Part shown: piece by piece, positions 27,870 to 36,637 of the stretch | Layout: every line of letters begins with the position of its first letter | Position numbering within the stretch: position 1 is the stretch's first letter | DNA from: Kineothrix alysoides | GTDB lineage: Bacteria; Bacillota; Clostridia; Lachnospirales; Lachnospiraceae | Direction: 5' to 3' | Length of the DNA stretch: 64,000 nt | Assembly: GCF_000732725.1 (NCBI RefSeq) | Contig: NZ_JPNB01000001.1 | Location: forward strand, 1,488,001-1,552,000 | The notes under the pieces: generated by a model | Told to the model about the DNA's origin: nothing | Database searches by the model: none | The model's input: the letters and a program-made list of their open reading frames with translations, nothing else | Position numbers and translations under genes: made by a program

Positions 27870-30120
27870 TATACTGTGAAGGGCTGATTCCATTTATTTT
27901 CTTAAACATTCTGTTAAAGTGCTCTGTATTTTGATACCCTGTCATCTCAGCAATTTCGTACACCTTAAAACTTGTGGTCTTCAATAGTTCTCTCGCTTTT
28001 TGCATTCTAAGCCCCGTCAAATAAGAAGAGAAATTCTCTCCCGCCTCCTTGGTGAAACGATTCGTAAAATATTTCTCATTCAGCCCTACATACTCCGCCA
28101 CCTTCCCCAGCGTAAGCTCTGTTTCCTCATAATGAGCCGCAATATACCGCTTGGCCCTCACTACCATATCCGTCTCTGAAACCTTCAGTTTAGAGGCGGA
28201 ATAATCCATGATCCACGCGAAATAATTGGTAAGCCATATTTTCAGACCTCTAACGTCCTCTATATGACGAAACTTCTCTACATAGTCGTATTGCTTCCCG
28301 AATACCTCGGTAAAATTGGAATTATCTTCGCTGAATCTATTTCCTATCGCCAAAACCACCGCACAAGCTAACTGATAAAGCTCTCCCATGGCGCGATTAT
28401 GAAACAGTTCGAATAGTCGCTCCTTTTCCTCTACCATGTTTTTTTCATCCGCGATATAGAGTGCTCCTGCCAGCCGTTCGTACTCTCTGGAAAGAGAGAT
28501 AATCTTCTCCCACTGGGAACTTTCCTCGCTCACATCGATAACTGCGCATTCTCCCCGCAAATGGCGCAGGCACATTTTGTTTCGTATATCCTCAATCCGG
28601 TATTTAAAATCTCCGCAACCGAAGGCCTCATGCCCGATAAGAGCGCAAATTCCTGCCCCAAACTCCGCCTTTACGGCTTTTTGCAAATCCTGCACCATTT
28701 TTTTAACTCCGGATACATAATCCTCTTCTGTAATCCGGTAAAATATGAAAAAGAAATCGGAACGCTCCATGTAAAGGAGGCATCTTGATGCAAAGCGCGG
28801 ATTCCGCTCAAAGCTATAGGTCAATCGGGAGGCGCCCTTGACCTCATCCTCTTCTCCATGATAGCCATACACAAAGAAGCCCAATATCGCATAGCGTTCC
28901 GCAAAAAATTCTGCAAAGCTTGTGCTCACCTCTTCCGGTGTCATTTCTTCTTTAAGCATTGCCGCCAGGTAATCCTTCGGAGCCCTCTTTGCGCTCCTCA
29001 CCCTATCCTCATATTCCTCAATTAATGCATTCAACCGCCTTACCATGGCATTGAACTGATGAATCATAGTTCTTATTTCAAACTGACCGCTGGGAGATAT
29101 GTGGACCTCTAGATTTCCTTCCTCTACTTGCCGCAAACCACTGCTGATCTCCTCCACCGGCTTTACAATACTCCTTAAAAAATACCGGGAAAAATATGCC
29201 GCAAGTGCCAGAATCACCACTGCCGCTAAAAGAATAAATACTGCGTTCTTCCAATAATCGACTGTAAGCTGCGAGGTTTTGATATAGCTTTCGATATACC
29301 ATACGGTATTATTAAATTCAATCGGAGTCCGCACACATGTATATTCGCCTTCCGTAATCTGCACATTCTCCTCTTCCTGTGTGGAAAATATGACCTGTCC
29401 CTCTTCGTCTGTAATCTGTGCGATTCCAAGCTTGTTTTTTCCTGCCAAATAGTCCGTATTATATTTCCTGATTCGCTCCGCCGCCGCAGTGGAATGATAA
29501 AATGTCACCATCTCTATCTTTTGCGAACGGTCCGTGGTCACATCCGGAGCGAGAGCGAATACCAAAATCAGCATATCCTTCTTCCCCCCGGTAAAAAGAT
29601 CATTTAGCGAGTTCGTATCGTAGGACCCGACAAATACTTTATTAGGATTTCCCAGCGCTGCCTGATACCATTTTGTCTGTTTGATTTCTTCCTCAGAGCG
29701 GCGAACGTCATTTTTTATATAAGTCTCCCTGCCGCTCTTCATGTAAAAACCCACAGAAACTATGTCCTTTACCGGTTCCAGCGCCAGATTTCCTGCTTGT
29801 GCCAGCTTCTGCTCGTTCTCATATCTTATTTCCCACTGCGCGGTATCTGTGCCTGCCGCATAAACCAATATTTCATTATTGTTAGTATAAATCAAATGAG
29901 ATAATCGCATGGACATAACACTTATATCTGATAAGAGTTCCGCGATAACTGTTTCCTGTGACTGCTCTATATTCTCCATCGCCTGATTCTTGAACTGCTG
30001 ATTTAAAATCAAAAGCGACACCAACAAGACAATCAATATCGGAATCATAATAAAAAGAAGAAAAAGCATATTATATATAGTTTTTAAAGGAAGCATCTTC
30101 ATTTTTTGTTTTCTAATCAT
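27856..30120 (-). CDS. Membrane-bound sensor with AraC-type DNA-binding domain
   Basis: A 754-residue one-protein sensor-regulator. Two membrane segments (about residues 15-40, FLLFIMIPILIVLLVSLLIL, and about 295-315) enclose an extracytoplasmic Cache-like sensor domain; a HAMP region follows (IVKPVEEISSGLRQVEEGNL), then a linker and a C-terminal AraC double helix-turn-helix (LTLGKVAEYVGLNEKYFTNR and VYEIAEMTGYQNTEHFNRMF). The ATG at 30120 has GGAG upstream. Lying directly upstream of the lac transport genes, it probably activates them in response to the sugar or its bound form. Confidence 0.88.
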   Translation of the reverse strand: MIRKQKMKMLPLKTIYNMLFLLFIMIPILIVLLVSLLILNQQFKNQAMENIEQSQETVIAELLSDISVMSMRLSHLIYTNNNEILVYAAGTDTAQWEIRYENEQKLAQAGNLALEPVKDIVSVGFYMKSGRETYIKNDVRRSEEEIKQTKWYQAALGNPNKVFVGSYDTNSLNDLFTGGKKDMLILVFALAPDVTTDRSQKIEMVTFYHSTAAAERIRKYNTDYLAGKNKLGIAQITDEEGQVIFSTQEEENVQITEGEYTCVRTPIEFNNTVWYIESYIKTSQLTVDYWKNAVFILLAAVVILALAAYFSRYFLRSIVKPVEEISSGLRQVEEGNLEVHISPSGQFEIRTMIHQFNAMVRRLNALIEEYEDRVRSAKRAPKDYLAAMLKEEMTPEEVSTSFAEFFAERYAILGFFVYGYHGEEDEVKGASRLTYSFERNPRFASRCLLYMERSDFFFIFYRITEEDYVSGVKKMVQDLQKAVKAEFGAGICALIGHEAFGCGDFKYRIEDIRNKMCLRHLRGECAVIDVSEESSQWEKIISLSREYERLAGALYIADEKNMVEEKERLFELFHNRAMGELYQLACAVVLAIGNRFSEDNSNFTEVFGKQYDYVEKFRHIEDVRGLKIWLTNYFAWIMDYSASKLKVSETDMVVRAKRYIAAHYEETELTLGKVAEYVGLNEKYFTNRFTKEAGENFSSYLTGLRMQKARELLKTTSFKVYEIAEMTGYQNTEHFNRMFKKINGISPSQYRKTM

Positions 30121-30171
30121 CGCCGTTCTCCACATAATGATTCCGTCTTTAATAGTATTCTTGCGTTTAAA

Positions 30172-30200
30172 ATTATAACATAATTGACTTATGTTAGAAA
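30172..30200 (-). promoter_or_regulatory. Promoter and palindrome upstream of the AraC-type sensor gene
   Basis: Minus-strand TTTCTA, 17 bp, TATAAT. A perfect inverted repeat AACATAA-N5-TTATGTT (30177-30195) fills the spacer, a likely operator. Confidence 0.5.
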
Positions 30201-30254
30201 AGAACTACTATACTTCAATTCAATATTTAATTTTTCACGCAGCTTATTTTTTTC

Positions 30255-30283
30255 TTCACATTATATCTGTATGACGTTATAAT
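30255..30283 (+). promoter_or_regulatory. Promoter of the 30308-30931 membrane protein gene
   Basis: TTCACA, 17-bp spacer, TATAAT, with the predicted start site about 18 bp before the ATG and AGAAAGGGA as ribosome binding site. Confidence 0.6.
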
Positions 30284-30307
30284 TGGCATATAGAGAAAGG
30301 GATTATT

Positions 30308-30931
30308 ATGCATGTCATTATCTGGTTAGCTATTGAACTAATTTGCTTGATTTTAGGCTCAATCTTTCACAACACTGTCTTCTATGGTGCCGCATTCATT
30401 TCTATTGGCATTGTGATGTTCGTCTGTATTAAGCAGGGATTTTCACTAAACAATAAAGCACTGGCTATAATAGGGTTCTTTTTCCTCCTATTCGGAACGG
30501 CCATTGCAGCAGAGCCATTGGTGCAAAAAGAGACAAACTTCGGCAGTACTTACCTAATGTTTGTATTTGGAATTGGGATGGGAATTATCTTTATAGCGCT
30601 TGGAATGTTTGGTATCAGCAAGCACTTTTTATGCAGAGTGCGTTTGGAAGGCACCTTTGAGCATTGGACTATGCAGAGCGGAAAAGGAAGAAGCTGGTAT
30701 GTCCCGCAATTTTCCTATGTCTATGATAAAAGACATTACCGCAACACCAGCGGAGAATTATATTCTACCCGAAAAATGAAACACAAATATATCAAAGGAA
30801 ACCTATACCCCATTTACATCAACGCAAAGAACCCTACGGTCTTCCGCACCCGGCAGACCTTCCCAGTTTCCAATCTTTTCTATACTTTGCTGGGTATTCT
30901 ATTTATATACGTACCCTTCACTTGTGTTTAG
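30308..30931 (+). CDS. Uncharacterised membrane protein
   Basis: A 207-residue protein with four N-terminal membrane segments (for example IIWLAIELICLILGSIF, ALAIIGFFFLLFGTAIA and YLMFVFGIGMGIIFIALGMF), a cytoplasmic or external beta-rich stretch of about 70 residues (RVRLEGTFEHWTMQSGKGRS, YPIYINAKNPTVFRTR) and a final membrane helix. The beta stretch resembles DUF3592-type domains in layout, but I do not claim membership. It is monocistronic and convergent with the pentapeptide gene. Confidence 0.65.
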   Translation: MHVIIWLAIELICLILGSIFHNTVFYGAAFISIGIVMFVCIKQGFSLNNKALAIIGFFFLLFGTAIAAEPLVQKETNFGSTYLMFVFGIGMGIIFIALGMFGISKHFLCRVRLEGTFEHWTMQSGKGRSWYVPQFSYVYDKRHYRNTSGELYSTRKMKHKYIKGNLYPIYINAKNPTVFRTRQTFPVSNLFYTLLGILFIYVPFTCV

Positions 30932-30974
30932 ATGATATGCAGAAACTTCTTGTTCCAAAATTTACCGTTACCTC

Positions 30975-31805
30975 TTACATCCATGAAAGAGGCCTAATAA
31001 GATGCTTTGGAATACGAGTGTTCTTATTTCCCTTTGCCGCATTGATTTGCCCCTGCGTCAAAAAAATACTTTCTCTAAGATCAGCATTTTTAATATTAGT
31101 ATCCCTTAAATCTGCCCCAATAAAATTACTTCCTGTCAAACTGCAGCTCTCTAAATTTGCTGCTATTAAAAGTGCTGAACTAAAATTATATCCATCCAGT
31201 TTTGATTTCTTGAAATTATGCCCTATAAAATCTTTTTTCTTTATTTCCCTGTTTGTATGACAGACTTCCCTTTTAACAAGTTCTCCTGCTTCTTTGAGTA
31301 AAGGATTTACTTTTGTTCTAAGTTCTTCTATATCGAAGTTTAAAATATCCTTTGGAGAAGACTGAATGAGAATATGTAATTCATCAATATAAATAGAAGT
31401 TTTCTTCCATAATGTTTTGGCCGGCATCAAAGTTAAGATTTCTGACAGATACCATAATATTTGCTGTAAATGGAAGACTTTGATAAACACCTCGAATATT
31501 TCTTGAGCGATTTGGGAATTTGATCTCCAGTCCCCCGGTTCATATAGGGAGGCAACAATTTGCCCGGCCCCGAAACAATCGTATGCTAAACAGCCTTTCA
31601 TTTGCTTTGAATAGAGTTCACTATGAATAGAGCAGCAAAAATCACTATCTAAATTGTGACATGGTGTTCCGGATACCTTGTCCGAAGGAAAACCATCAAA
31701 TTTAGAAAAATATAAAGCTACACAACAAAGACCTCTGCATTTTTCGCAGTTTATACGAAATTCATTGAAAATATCACTGCTTGAATCATATTGATGTAAT
31801 TGCAA
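30975..31805 (-). CDS. Cysteine-cluster (YkgJ-like) protein with C-terminal pentapeptide repeats
   Basis: The N-terminal 80 residues carry a cysteine cluster (CEKCRGLCCVAL, PCHNLDSDFCCSIH, GCLAYDCFGAG) of the type proposed to chelate zinc or iron in YkgJ-family proteins. After a helical middle part, about residues 195-260 are pentapeptide repeats with the A(D/N)Lxx pattern (LIAANLESCSLTGSNFIGAD, DTNIKNADLRESIF), which fold as a right-handed beta-helix. I favour the TTG at 31805 (GGGAGGA upstream); a TTG at 31829 is also open. Pentapeptide proteins sometimes mimic DNA and protect gyrase, but this one has few coils and the function is unknown. Confidence 0.7.
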   Translation of the reverse strand: MQLHQYDSSSDIFNEFRINCEKCRGLCCVALYFSKFDGFPSDKVSGTPCHNLDSDFCCSIHSELYSKQMKGCLAYDCFGAGQIVASLYEPGDWRSNSQIAQEIFEVFIKVFHLQQILWYLSEILTLMPAKTLWKKTSIYIDELHILIQSSPKDILNFDIEELRTKVNPLLKEAGELVKREVCHTNREIKKKDFIGHNFKKSKLDGYNFSSALLIAANLESCSLTGSNFIGADLRDTNIKNADLRESIFLTQGQINAAKGNKNTRIPKHLIRPLSWM

Positions 31806-31857
31806 TCCCAATCCTCCCACTTCTTTCAAGTCTTATATGAGCCTAATCTTGTCCATA

Positions 31858-31926
31858 TCACCAGTAATCCTTCTCTGAAAAATGTTCTATCTTCCCATCC
31901 GAATCATTGAGTATAATTTCTTCCAC
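31858..31926 (-). CDS. Possible 22-residue small ORF
   Basis: A GTG-initiated frame with GAGGTG five bases upstream, encoding VEEIILNDSDGKIEHFSEKD then YW, between the acyltransferase stop and the pentapeptide gene. It may be a real small protein, a remnant, or chance; only the ribosome binding site speaks for it. Confidence 0.2.
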   Translation of the reverse strand: MEEIILNDSDGKIEHFSEKDYW

Positions 31927-31956
31927 CTGTTCACCTCTTTAATATGGAAAGTCCTA

Positions 31957-33057
31957 TTATTTTGCACCGAATAATAAGCCTAATAGCCGGTTTCTTTTCA
32001 CTATTTCATATGCACCGAATGATAGAATATAACTTATGATCACTATAATAAAATACTTTAATATGGGATTAATTCCGTACTGTATTATCCAGAATCCAAC
32101 AGATGTTACAATAATCATATGTACAATATAGATTGTAAAACAGGCTCCGGACAAATAAACTAATGCTTTTGAATTCTTATTTATATATTCATGGAATAAC
32201 CCAATGATTGCAAATGACGGAATAATTTTAGCTAATTTAACAACAAATCCAAAAAGATACATTACTATCATTGAAGCTCCGTCAGATGGTTCACCGTTAA
32301 AGAATATAATATACAATATAATACTTAAAGTTAAATAAAACCATTTATCCCTGCAGATAGCTTTCAAATATTCTTCTCTTGTAGCAAATACAAAACCAAT
32401 AAGAACCACATAAAAATAGGCTATCGGATTTTTTTCATCTAATATTTCAATGAGATAAAGTAAGCAGTAAGGTATTGCAAAGAGCAGTAACCGGCCGGGT
32501 TTAAAACAAAAAGCCGCCAGTTTATCAAGGACATTTTCTGATTTAGCTTTCATCAGCCATTTAAAAATCGGCAGACCCAGAAGCGAAAACACAAACAAAT
32601 ATAATATAAACCATAGATGCGCCGGCGTATAGCCTCCGCTTAAGCCATCAAAGGAACCCGGTCCTCTTGTAAAAAACCCGATATAGTGGTTGAAAAAGCT
32701 TTCTTTCCTCCCCTGATTCATGCACCAAATATAGGTGGTAATCGGATTTAATAATAAACTTCCTGTCAACAAGGGAACGAATAACTTTATAAATCGTTCT
32801 TTTATAAATATCTTCATGCTTCTTTTGAGCAAAGAAAAATAAATTGCCATTCCTGCGATTAAAAATAAGGTTACCATATGGAACCGATCCATAATACCGC
32901 ATAAAAACATCAAGCTGTTAACCTGCATGGTATCTTTTACATACATGATAGCCCCTGGATTTTGATTAAAAATGATGGTGGCATGAAAGGGAATAAGGGA
33001 TAAAACGATTATTGCTCTAAGCCAATCTATATCATAATATCTTTTCACTGATGACAT
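31957..33057 (-). CDS. Acyltransferase family (acyltransferase_3) membrane protein
   Basis: A 366-residue multipass membrane protein with about ten hydrophobic segments and the family N-terminus RYYDIDWLRAIIVLSLIPFH, where Arg and His are the conserved residues of acyltransferase family 3 (OafA/YrhL/NodX-like). Such enzymes transfer acetyl or other acyl groups to cell-surface sugars or secondary products. It lies 16 bp after a TetR regulator in the same transcript, suggesting an inducible surface modification. The substrate cannot be inferred. Confidence 0.85.
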   Translation of the reverse strand: MSSVKRYYDIDWLRAIIVLSLIPFHATIIFNQNPGAIMYVKDTMQVNSLMFLCGIMDRFHMVTLFLIAGMAIYFSLLKRSMKIFIKERFIKLFVPLLTGSLLLNPITTYIWCMNQGRKESFFNHYIGFFTRGPGSFDGLSGGYTPAHLWFILYLFVFSLLGLPIFKWLMKAKSENVLDKLAAFCFKPGRLLLFAIPYCLLYLIEILDEKNPIAYFYVVLIGFVFATREEYLKAICRDKWFYLTLSIILYIIFFNGEPSDGASMIVMYLFGFVVKLAKIIPSFAIIGLFHEYINKNSKALVYLSGACFTIYIVHMIIVTSVGFWIIQYGINPILKYFIIVIISYILSFGAYEIVKRNRLLGLLFGAK

Positions 33058-33073
33058 TTTAATCTTTCCCTTC

Positions 33074-33643
33074 TTAAATATTCTCTATTAAATCTTTTAT
33101 ATAAATTGTAATCAAATCATCAAGCATAACGTCCTGGGGTACCAGCTTTTCATACATCTCAGACCATAAAACCGGGTGAGCCAAGGAAGAAAAGTAGCGA
33201 ATAGCCTTTACCATGAGATCCACATCAGAGACCTCCGGCTTCAGTGATTTTATAATATGTTTTATAGCATTGAATTGAAGATTTATTCTGTCCTTGGTAT
33301 CCTCATCCATCCCAAAATTCATCAAACTATTCTGTTCTGTTCTTAATACTCCAATAGATTCAAAATAATAATCCATAATTTTTTTGGAGTACTCTTCCGC
33401 CTTTTCAACTGTTAATTGATCCTCTTCTAAAATATTCTTATAAATTTGACATAACTTCATCCAATAATGTTTATTAGCTTGCACTATCAAATTTTCCTTA
33501 TTTCCAAAATGATAATTGATAGCCGCCGAATTAGTCCCTGCTTCTTTGGCAATTTCACGTATGGATATTTTATCCGCCGGTTTTTGGCTGATTAACTTTA
33601 TAACTGCCTCTAATAATTTATTTCTTACTTCTTGATTAGACAT
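33074..33643 (-). CDS. TetR family transcriptional regulator
   Basis: A 189-residue TetR-type repressor: the DNA-binding helices are KISIREIAKEAGTNSAAINYHFGNKENL (about residues 25-52, shown in the ISIREIAKEAG and INYHFGNKENL cores), followed by a helical ligand-binding domain. It is the first gene of a two-gene transcript with the acyltransferase. Direct and inverted TGATTAAAT repeats immediately downstream of its promoter are a likely autoregulatory operator. Confidence 0.88.
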   Translation of the reverse strand: MSNQEVRNKLLEAVIKLISQKPADKISIREIAKEAGTNSAAINYHFGNKENLIVQANKHYWMKLCQIYKNILEEDQLTVEKAEEYSKKIMDYYFESIGVLRTEQNSLMNFGMDEDTKDRINLQFNAIKHIIKSLKPEVSDVDLMVKAIRYFSSLAHPVLWSEMYEKLVPQDVMLDDLITIYIKDLIENI

Positions 33644-33708
33644 AGATATGTACTCCTTTGGGCTGTTTTATGTTATACAATTATTGGTTTTCTATATCTT
33701 TTAAAACA

Positions 33709-33740
33709 AATGATTTAATCATTAAATTTAATCACTTGAT
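33709..33740. promoter_or_regulatory. Putative TetR operator
   Basis: AATGATT-T-AATCATT (33709-33723) is a perfect inverted repeat. On the minus strand TGATTAAAT occurs twice, 13 bp apart. The site lies just downstream of the predicted start site, a repressor position. Confidence 0.5.
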
Positions 33741-33741
33741 T

Positions 33742-33770
33742 ATCATAACATGAATGACAATATATGTCAA
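33742..33770 (-). promoter_or_regulatory. Promoter of tetR-acyltransferase
   Basis: Minus-strand perfect TTGACA, 17-bp spacer, TATGAT. A strong promoter, consistent with a repressed gene. Confidence 0.7.
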
Positions 33771-33895
33771 TTATCCAGCATCCATAGACCACAGCATCTG
33801 CAGAACATATTATTGGGATATAATCAGCATAGTCCGTGTCTTATCAATATTCTACAAATATCTTATAAGCTTTCTCTATGTCTCTTACAAACGAA

Positions 33896-33936
33896 ATAGG
33901 GTTCCCCAAGCCAAACTACGACTTGAGAAACCCTAT
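33896..33936 (-). terminator. Terminator-like hairpin downstream of the relict GGGtGRT gene end
   Basis: 15-bp arms, 13 matching (ATAGGGTTCCCCAAG and CTTGAGAAACCCTAT). It lies 17 bp beyond the relict stop codon and would end transcripts coming from the AIPR-like gene. Confidence 0.5.
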
Positions 33937-33952
33937 AAAATGAACTATTTAA

Positions 33953-33997
33953 TTAGAACTTACCTGCTGTAGCAGCTTCTTCAATCGAAACAGTGAA
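33953..33997 (-). pseudogene. Relict 3' end of a second GGGtGRT protein gene
   Basis: The minus strand reads FTVSIEEAATAGKF followed by TAA. The intact GGGtGRT protein encoded at 35614-36624 ends VAVSIEESANAGKF, so 10 of 14 residues agree and both end at the same position; the DNA is also similar over about 42 bp. Homology stops abruptly at 33997, 56 bp from the AIPR-like gene stop. No start or other conserved part is present, so this is a gene remnant, not an expressed gene. Confidence 0.75.
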
Positions 33998-34053
33998 CCT
34001 TGATTTTCTATTGAAAAATCGTGATTTGTGTATTATTTATTGTTTACCTACAC

Positions 34054-35256
34054 CTATTTCATATAGCCATAAATAAATACTTCTTTAAATAAATTACTCC
34101 ATAAATTAGTATTTTTTGCAAGTATATCTGGATTTTCAGTTTTTTCATCCAAAATTGTAGTAACAAGTTTCGATCCAATTTCGTTCCAAACTCTAATTGG
34201 GTCACATTGCCAATAATATGTTCCATCATCATTAATTTTAACTAATGCACGAAATGCACCAACTATAGGATACATTAAACCTTTTGGTATTATATATTTT
34301 AGGTCTTTTTCTCCTAAGAATGATTTACCTACAATATTATTGTCTTCAAATCTAGAATATTTTCTTGTACCATATCTTTTTCCAGATTTGTTTGAAACGT
34401 TAGCAAAAGTTATTTCTATTTCTTCCCAAAGTTCAAATATTTGTGGAATTATAGGTCTCATGTTATTAATCATTAATTCCCGTTTTATTTTCTGGTCTTC
34501 TTCCTTACCACCGCCCATGTAAAGAAACTTTCTTAAGCTTGCTTCTTTTCCTGAATAGCATTGAATAGGTTGAGACTCAGACAAGTCACCTTGTCCATTT
34601 CTATAAGGATATACTTCTTGACTGAACATTAATAAAATAGCTATTAATTCTCTTATATCAATAGTTGATATACCTTCAACATTATAATGCTCATTCATTT
34701 TATATTGAATCCTATTGGAAAAACTTAAATCTTTAAAAACATTTTTTAATACCTCAAAACTATTTTCTAATTCTGCTATGGATTTTAAATCTACTTGAAC
34801 AGATGTATTTCTTGCAGCTGCTAATTCAACTGGAGTTTCTAATCCTTCAAAAATTTCCATGAAAACATATCTATCATTAGGTAAAGTATTACTATTTTTT
34901 GCTTCTAATATTGCACGCAAAGTATGTCCACCATCAATGTTTCCATGTTTTTCTGGGTCATCCATGCTAACTATTAATTCATTACTTCCATTTTTCCATT
35001 CAACCGATTTTGCTGATAACAATATTCCACGATTTAATTCATGAAACGAACTATTCTCTGTAAGACTGTTTTTAATTTTTTGTGCAACATTGGTAGACAT
35101 TTTTTGTTCTCTAGGATTAGTACTCATCCAATTATCAATCTCTTGCGGTATTGTATTTGCCTGAACATAACAAACATATTTAATATGTTTGCTAGTCTTA
35201 TCACAAGGATCGATCATTTTTTTAAATTCTTTTGCTTTTAAATGTAATTCATTCAT
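34054..35256 (-). CDS. AIPR-like (abortive infection / phage resistance) protein
   Basis: A 400-residue soluble protein. The central block FHELNRGILLSAKSVEW, then NIDGGHTLRAILEA and ETPVELAAARNTSVQVDL, matches the layout of AIPR proteins (N-G-I, then a (V/I)-(N/D)-G-G-(Q/H)-T motif, then an asparagine-rich turn), a family named for lactococcal abortive infection. It also recalls DGQHR/DndB-type domains. Start chosen at the ATG at 35256, eight bases after AGGAG. The gene is visibly more AT-rich than its neighbours and lies between an intact and a relict copy of the GGGtGRT 3' end, all signs of horizontal acquisition. A defence role is inferred, not shown. Confidence 0.6.
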   Translation of the reverse strand: MNELHLKAKEFKKMIDPCDKTSKHIKYVCYVQANTIPQEIDNWMSTNPREQKMSTNVAQKIKNSLTENSSFHELNRGILLSAKSVEWKNGSNELIVSMDDPEKHGNIDGGHTLRAILEAKNSNTLPNDRYVFMEIFEGLETPVELAAARNTSVQVDLKSIAELENSFEVLKNVFKDLSFSNRIQYKMNEHYNVEGISTIDIRELIAILLMFSQEVYPYRNGQGDLSESQPIQCYSGKEASLRKFLYMGGGKEEDQKIKRELMINNMRPIIPQIFELWEEIEITFANVSNKSGKRYGTRKYSRFEDNNIVGKSFLGEKDLKYIIPKGLMYPIVGAFRALVKINDDGTYYWQCDPIRVWNEIGSKLVTTILDEKTENPDILAKNTNLWSNLFKEVFIYGYMK

Positions 35257-35280
35257 ATCCACATCTCCTATAATAAAAAA

Positions 35281-35314
35281 ATTCTGTTAATTTGCAGACG
35301 CAAAATTACAGAAT
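35281..35314. promoter_or_regulatory. Inverted repeat upstream of the AIPR-like gene
   Basis: ATTCTGTTAATTTGC and GCAAAATTACAGAAT, 13 of 15 positions complementary, 4-bp loop, ending 25 bp before the start codon. It could be an operator or an RNA hairpin near the ribosome binding site. I see no confident promoter in 35315-35454. Confidence 0.4.
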
Positions 35315-35454
35315 ATTAATTGCAAAAAATAATATTGTAATCCACATCTACAAAAAGATACTGGTATCTAATAGAAACATTTTTCTATAGACAAGTTTAT
35401 TATATAATATATAGAAATAATTGTAAATAGTTTATTAGAAAATTTTAATAAAAC

Positions 35455-35484
35455 AAGAAACTTCAAAAAAATTTGAAGTTTCTT
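35455..35484 (-). terminator. Terminator hairpin between the GGGtGRT gene and the AIPR-like gene
   Basis: A perfect stem AAGAAACTTCAAA / TTTGAAGTTTCTT with a 4-base loop. On the minus strand it is followed by GTTTTATT. It closes the NifU-like/GGGtGRT transcript. Confidence 0.65.
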
Positions 35485-35613
35485 GTGTATTACTTGTGTG
35501 TATTACTAGTATATTACCCGTGTTTTACACTTAATTTTTTAATGTTTATACCTTAGTAGCAACCAGTTCTTCCATTCATAGAGTTCCGAAAAAGGTTGAT
35601 TTTTCTTTAATAC

Positions 35614-36624
35614 CTAGAATTTCCCAGCGTTAGCACTTTCTTCAATGGAAACCGCAACCGCAACCGTCATACCAACCATCGGGTTGTTACCTGCTCCGAT
35701 AAGACCCATCATTTCTACGTGAGCCGGTACGGAAGAGGAACCTGCGAACTGCGCGTCAGAATGCATACGTCCCATCGTATCAGTCATACCATAGGAAGCA
35801 GGACCTGCCGCCATGTTGTCCGGGTGAAGGGTACGTCCTGTACCGCCGCCGGATGCAACGGAGAAGTATTTCTTACCCTGTTCCATACATTCTTTTTTGT
35901 ATGTACCTGCAACCGGGTGCTGGAATCTTGTCGGGTTTGTTGAGTTACCTGTAATGGAAACGTCAACACCTTCTTTGTGCATGATAGCAACGCCTTCGCA
36001 TACATCGTTAGCGCCATAGCAGTTAACCTTCGCACGAAGTCCTTCGGAATAAGATTTTCTATATACTTCCTTTACCGTATTGGTGTAAGGATCATACTCT
36101 GTTTCAACAAAGGTAAAGCCGTTAATTCTGGAGATGACCTGAGCGGCATCTTTTCCAAGTCCGTTAAGAATAACTCTTAAGGGGTTCTTACGTACTTTGT
36201 TAGCCTTTTCAGCGATACCGATAGCTCCTTCTGCCGCTGCGAAGGACTCATGTCCTGCGAGGAAGCAGAAGCACTCTGTTTCTTCTTCCAATAACATTTT
36301 TCCTAAATTACCGTGACCAATGCCTACCACGCGGGTATCAGCAACGGAACCGGGGATACAGAAAGCCTGAAGGCCTTCACCGACTGCTGCAGCAGCATCT
36401 GCCGCTTTTCTGCAATCCTTTTTGATTGCGATTGCAGCACCTACAATGTAAGCCCAGCAAGCGTTCTCAAAGCAAATAGGCTGAATGCCCTTTACTTGTT
36501 CGTATACATTAAGACCTGCGTCTTTTGTTATTTTTTCTGCTTCTTCGATAGAAGAGATTCCATAGCCGTTCAATACGGAATTAATCTTATCAATTCTTCT
36601 TTCATATGATTCAAATAATGCCAT
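35614..36624 (-). CDS. GGGtGRT protein
   Basis: A 336-residue member of the conserved family named after its motif, seen here as SVASGGGTGRTLHPDNMA near residue 255. Other conserved blocks are CIPGSVADTRVVGIGHGNLG and FLAGHESFAAAEGAIGIA. It is found in anaerobic Firmicutes, nearly always beside the NifU-like scaffold protein encoded 13 bp upstream here. Its biochemical function is unknown; the pairing suggests a role in iron-sulfur or other metal centre handling. A relict 3' end of a second copy lies 1.6 kb downstream. Confidence 0.88.
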   Translation of the reverse strand: MALFESYERRIDKINSVLNGYGISSIEEAEKITKDAGLNVYEQVKGIQPICFENACWAYIVGAAIAIKKDCRKAADAAAAVGEGLQAFCIPGSVADTRVVGIGHGNLGKMLLEEETECFCFLAGHESFAAAEGAIGIAEKANKVRKNPLRVILNGLGKDAAQVISRINGFTFVETEYDPYTNTVKEVYRKSYSEGLRAKVNCYGANDVCEGVAIMHKEGVDVSITGNSTNPTRFQHPVAGTYKKECMEQGKKYFSVASGGGTGRTLHPDNMAAGPASYGMTDTMGRMHSDAQFAGSSSVPAHVEMMGLIGAGNNPMVGMTVAVAVSIEESANAGKF

Positions 36625-36637
36625 TTTTTATGTCCTC

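Noticed and set aside
33754-33972. 72-codon plus-strand frame between tetR and the AIPR-like gene
   Set aside because: It runs through the tetR promoter, the hairpin at 33896-33936 and the relict GGGtGRT end, has no ribosome binding site and shows no protein-like conservation.
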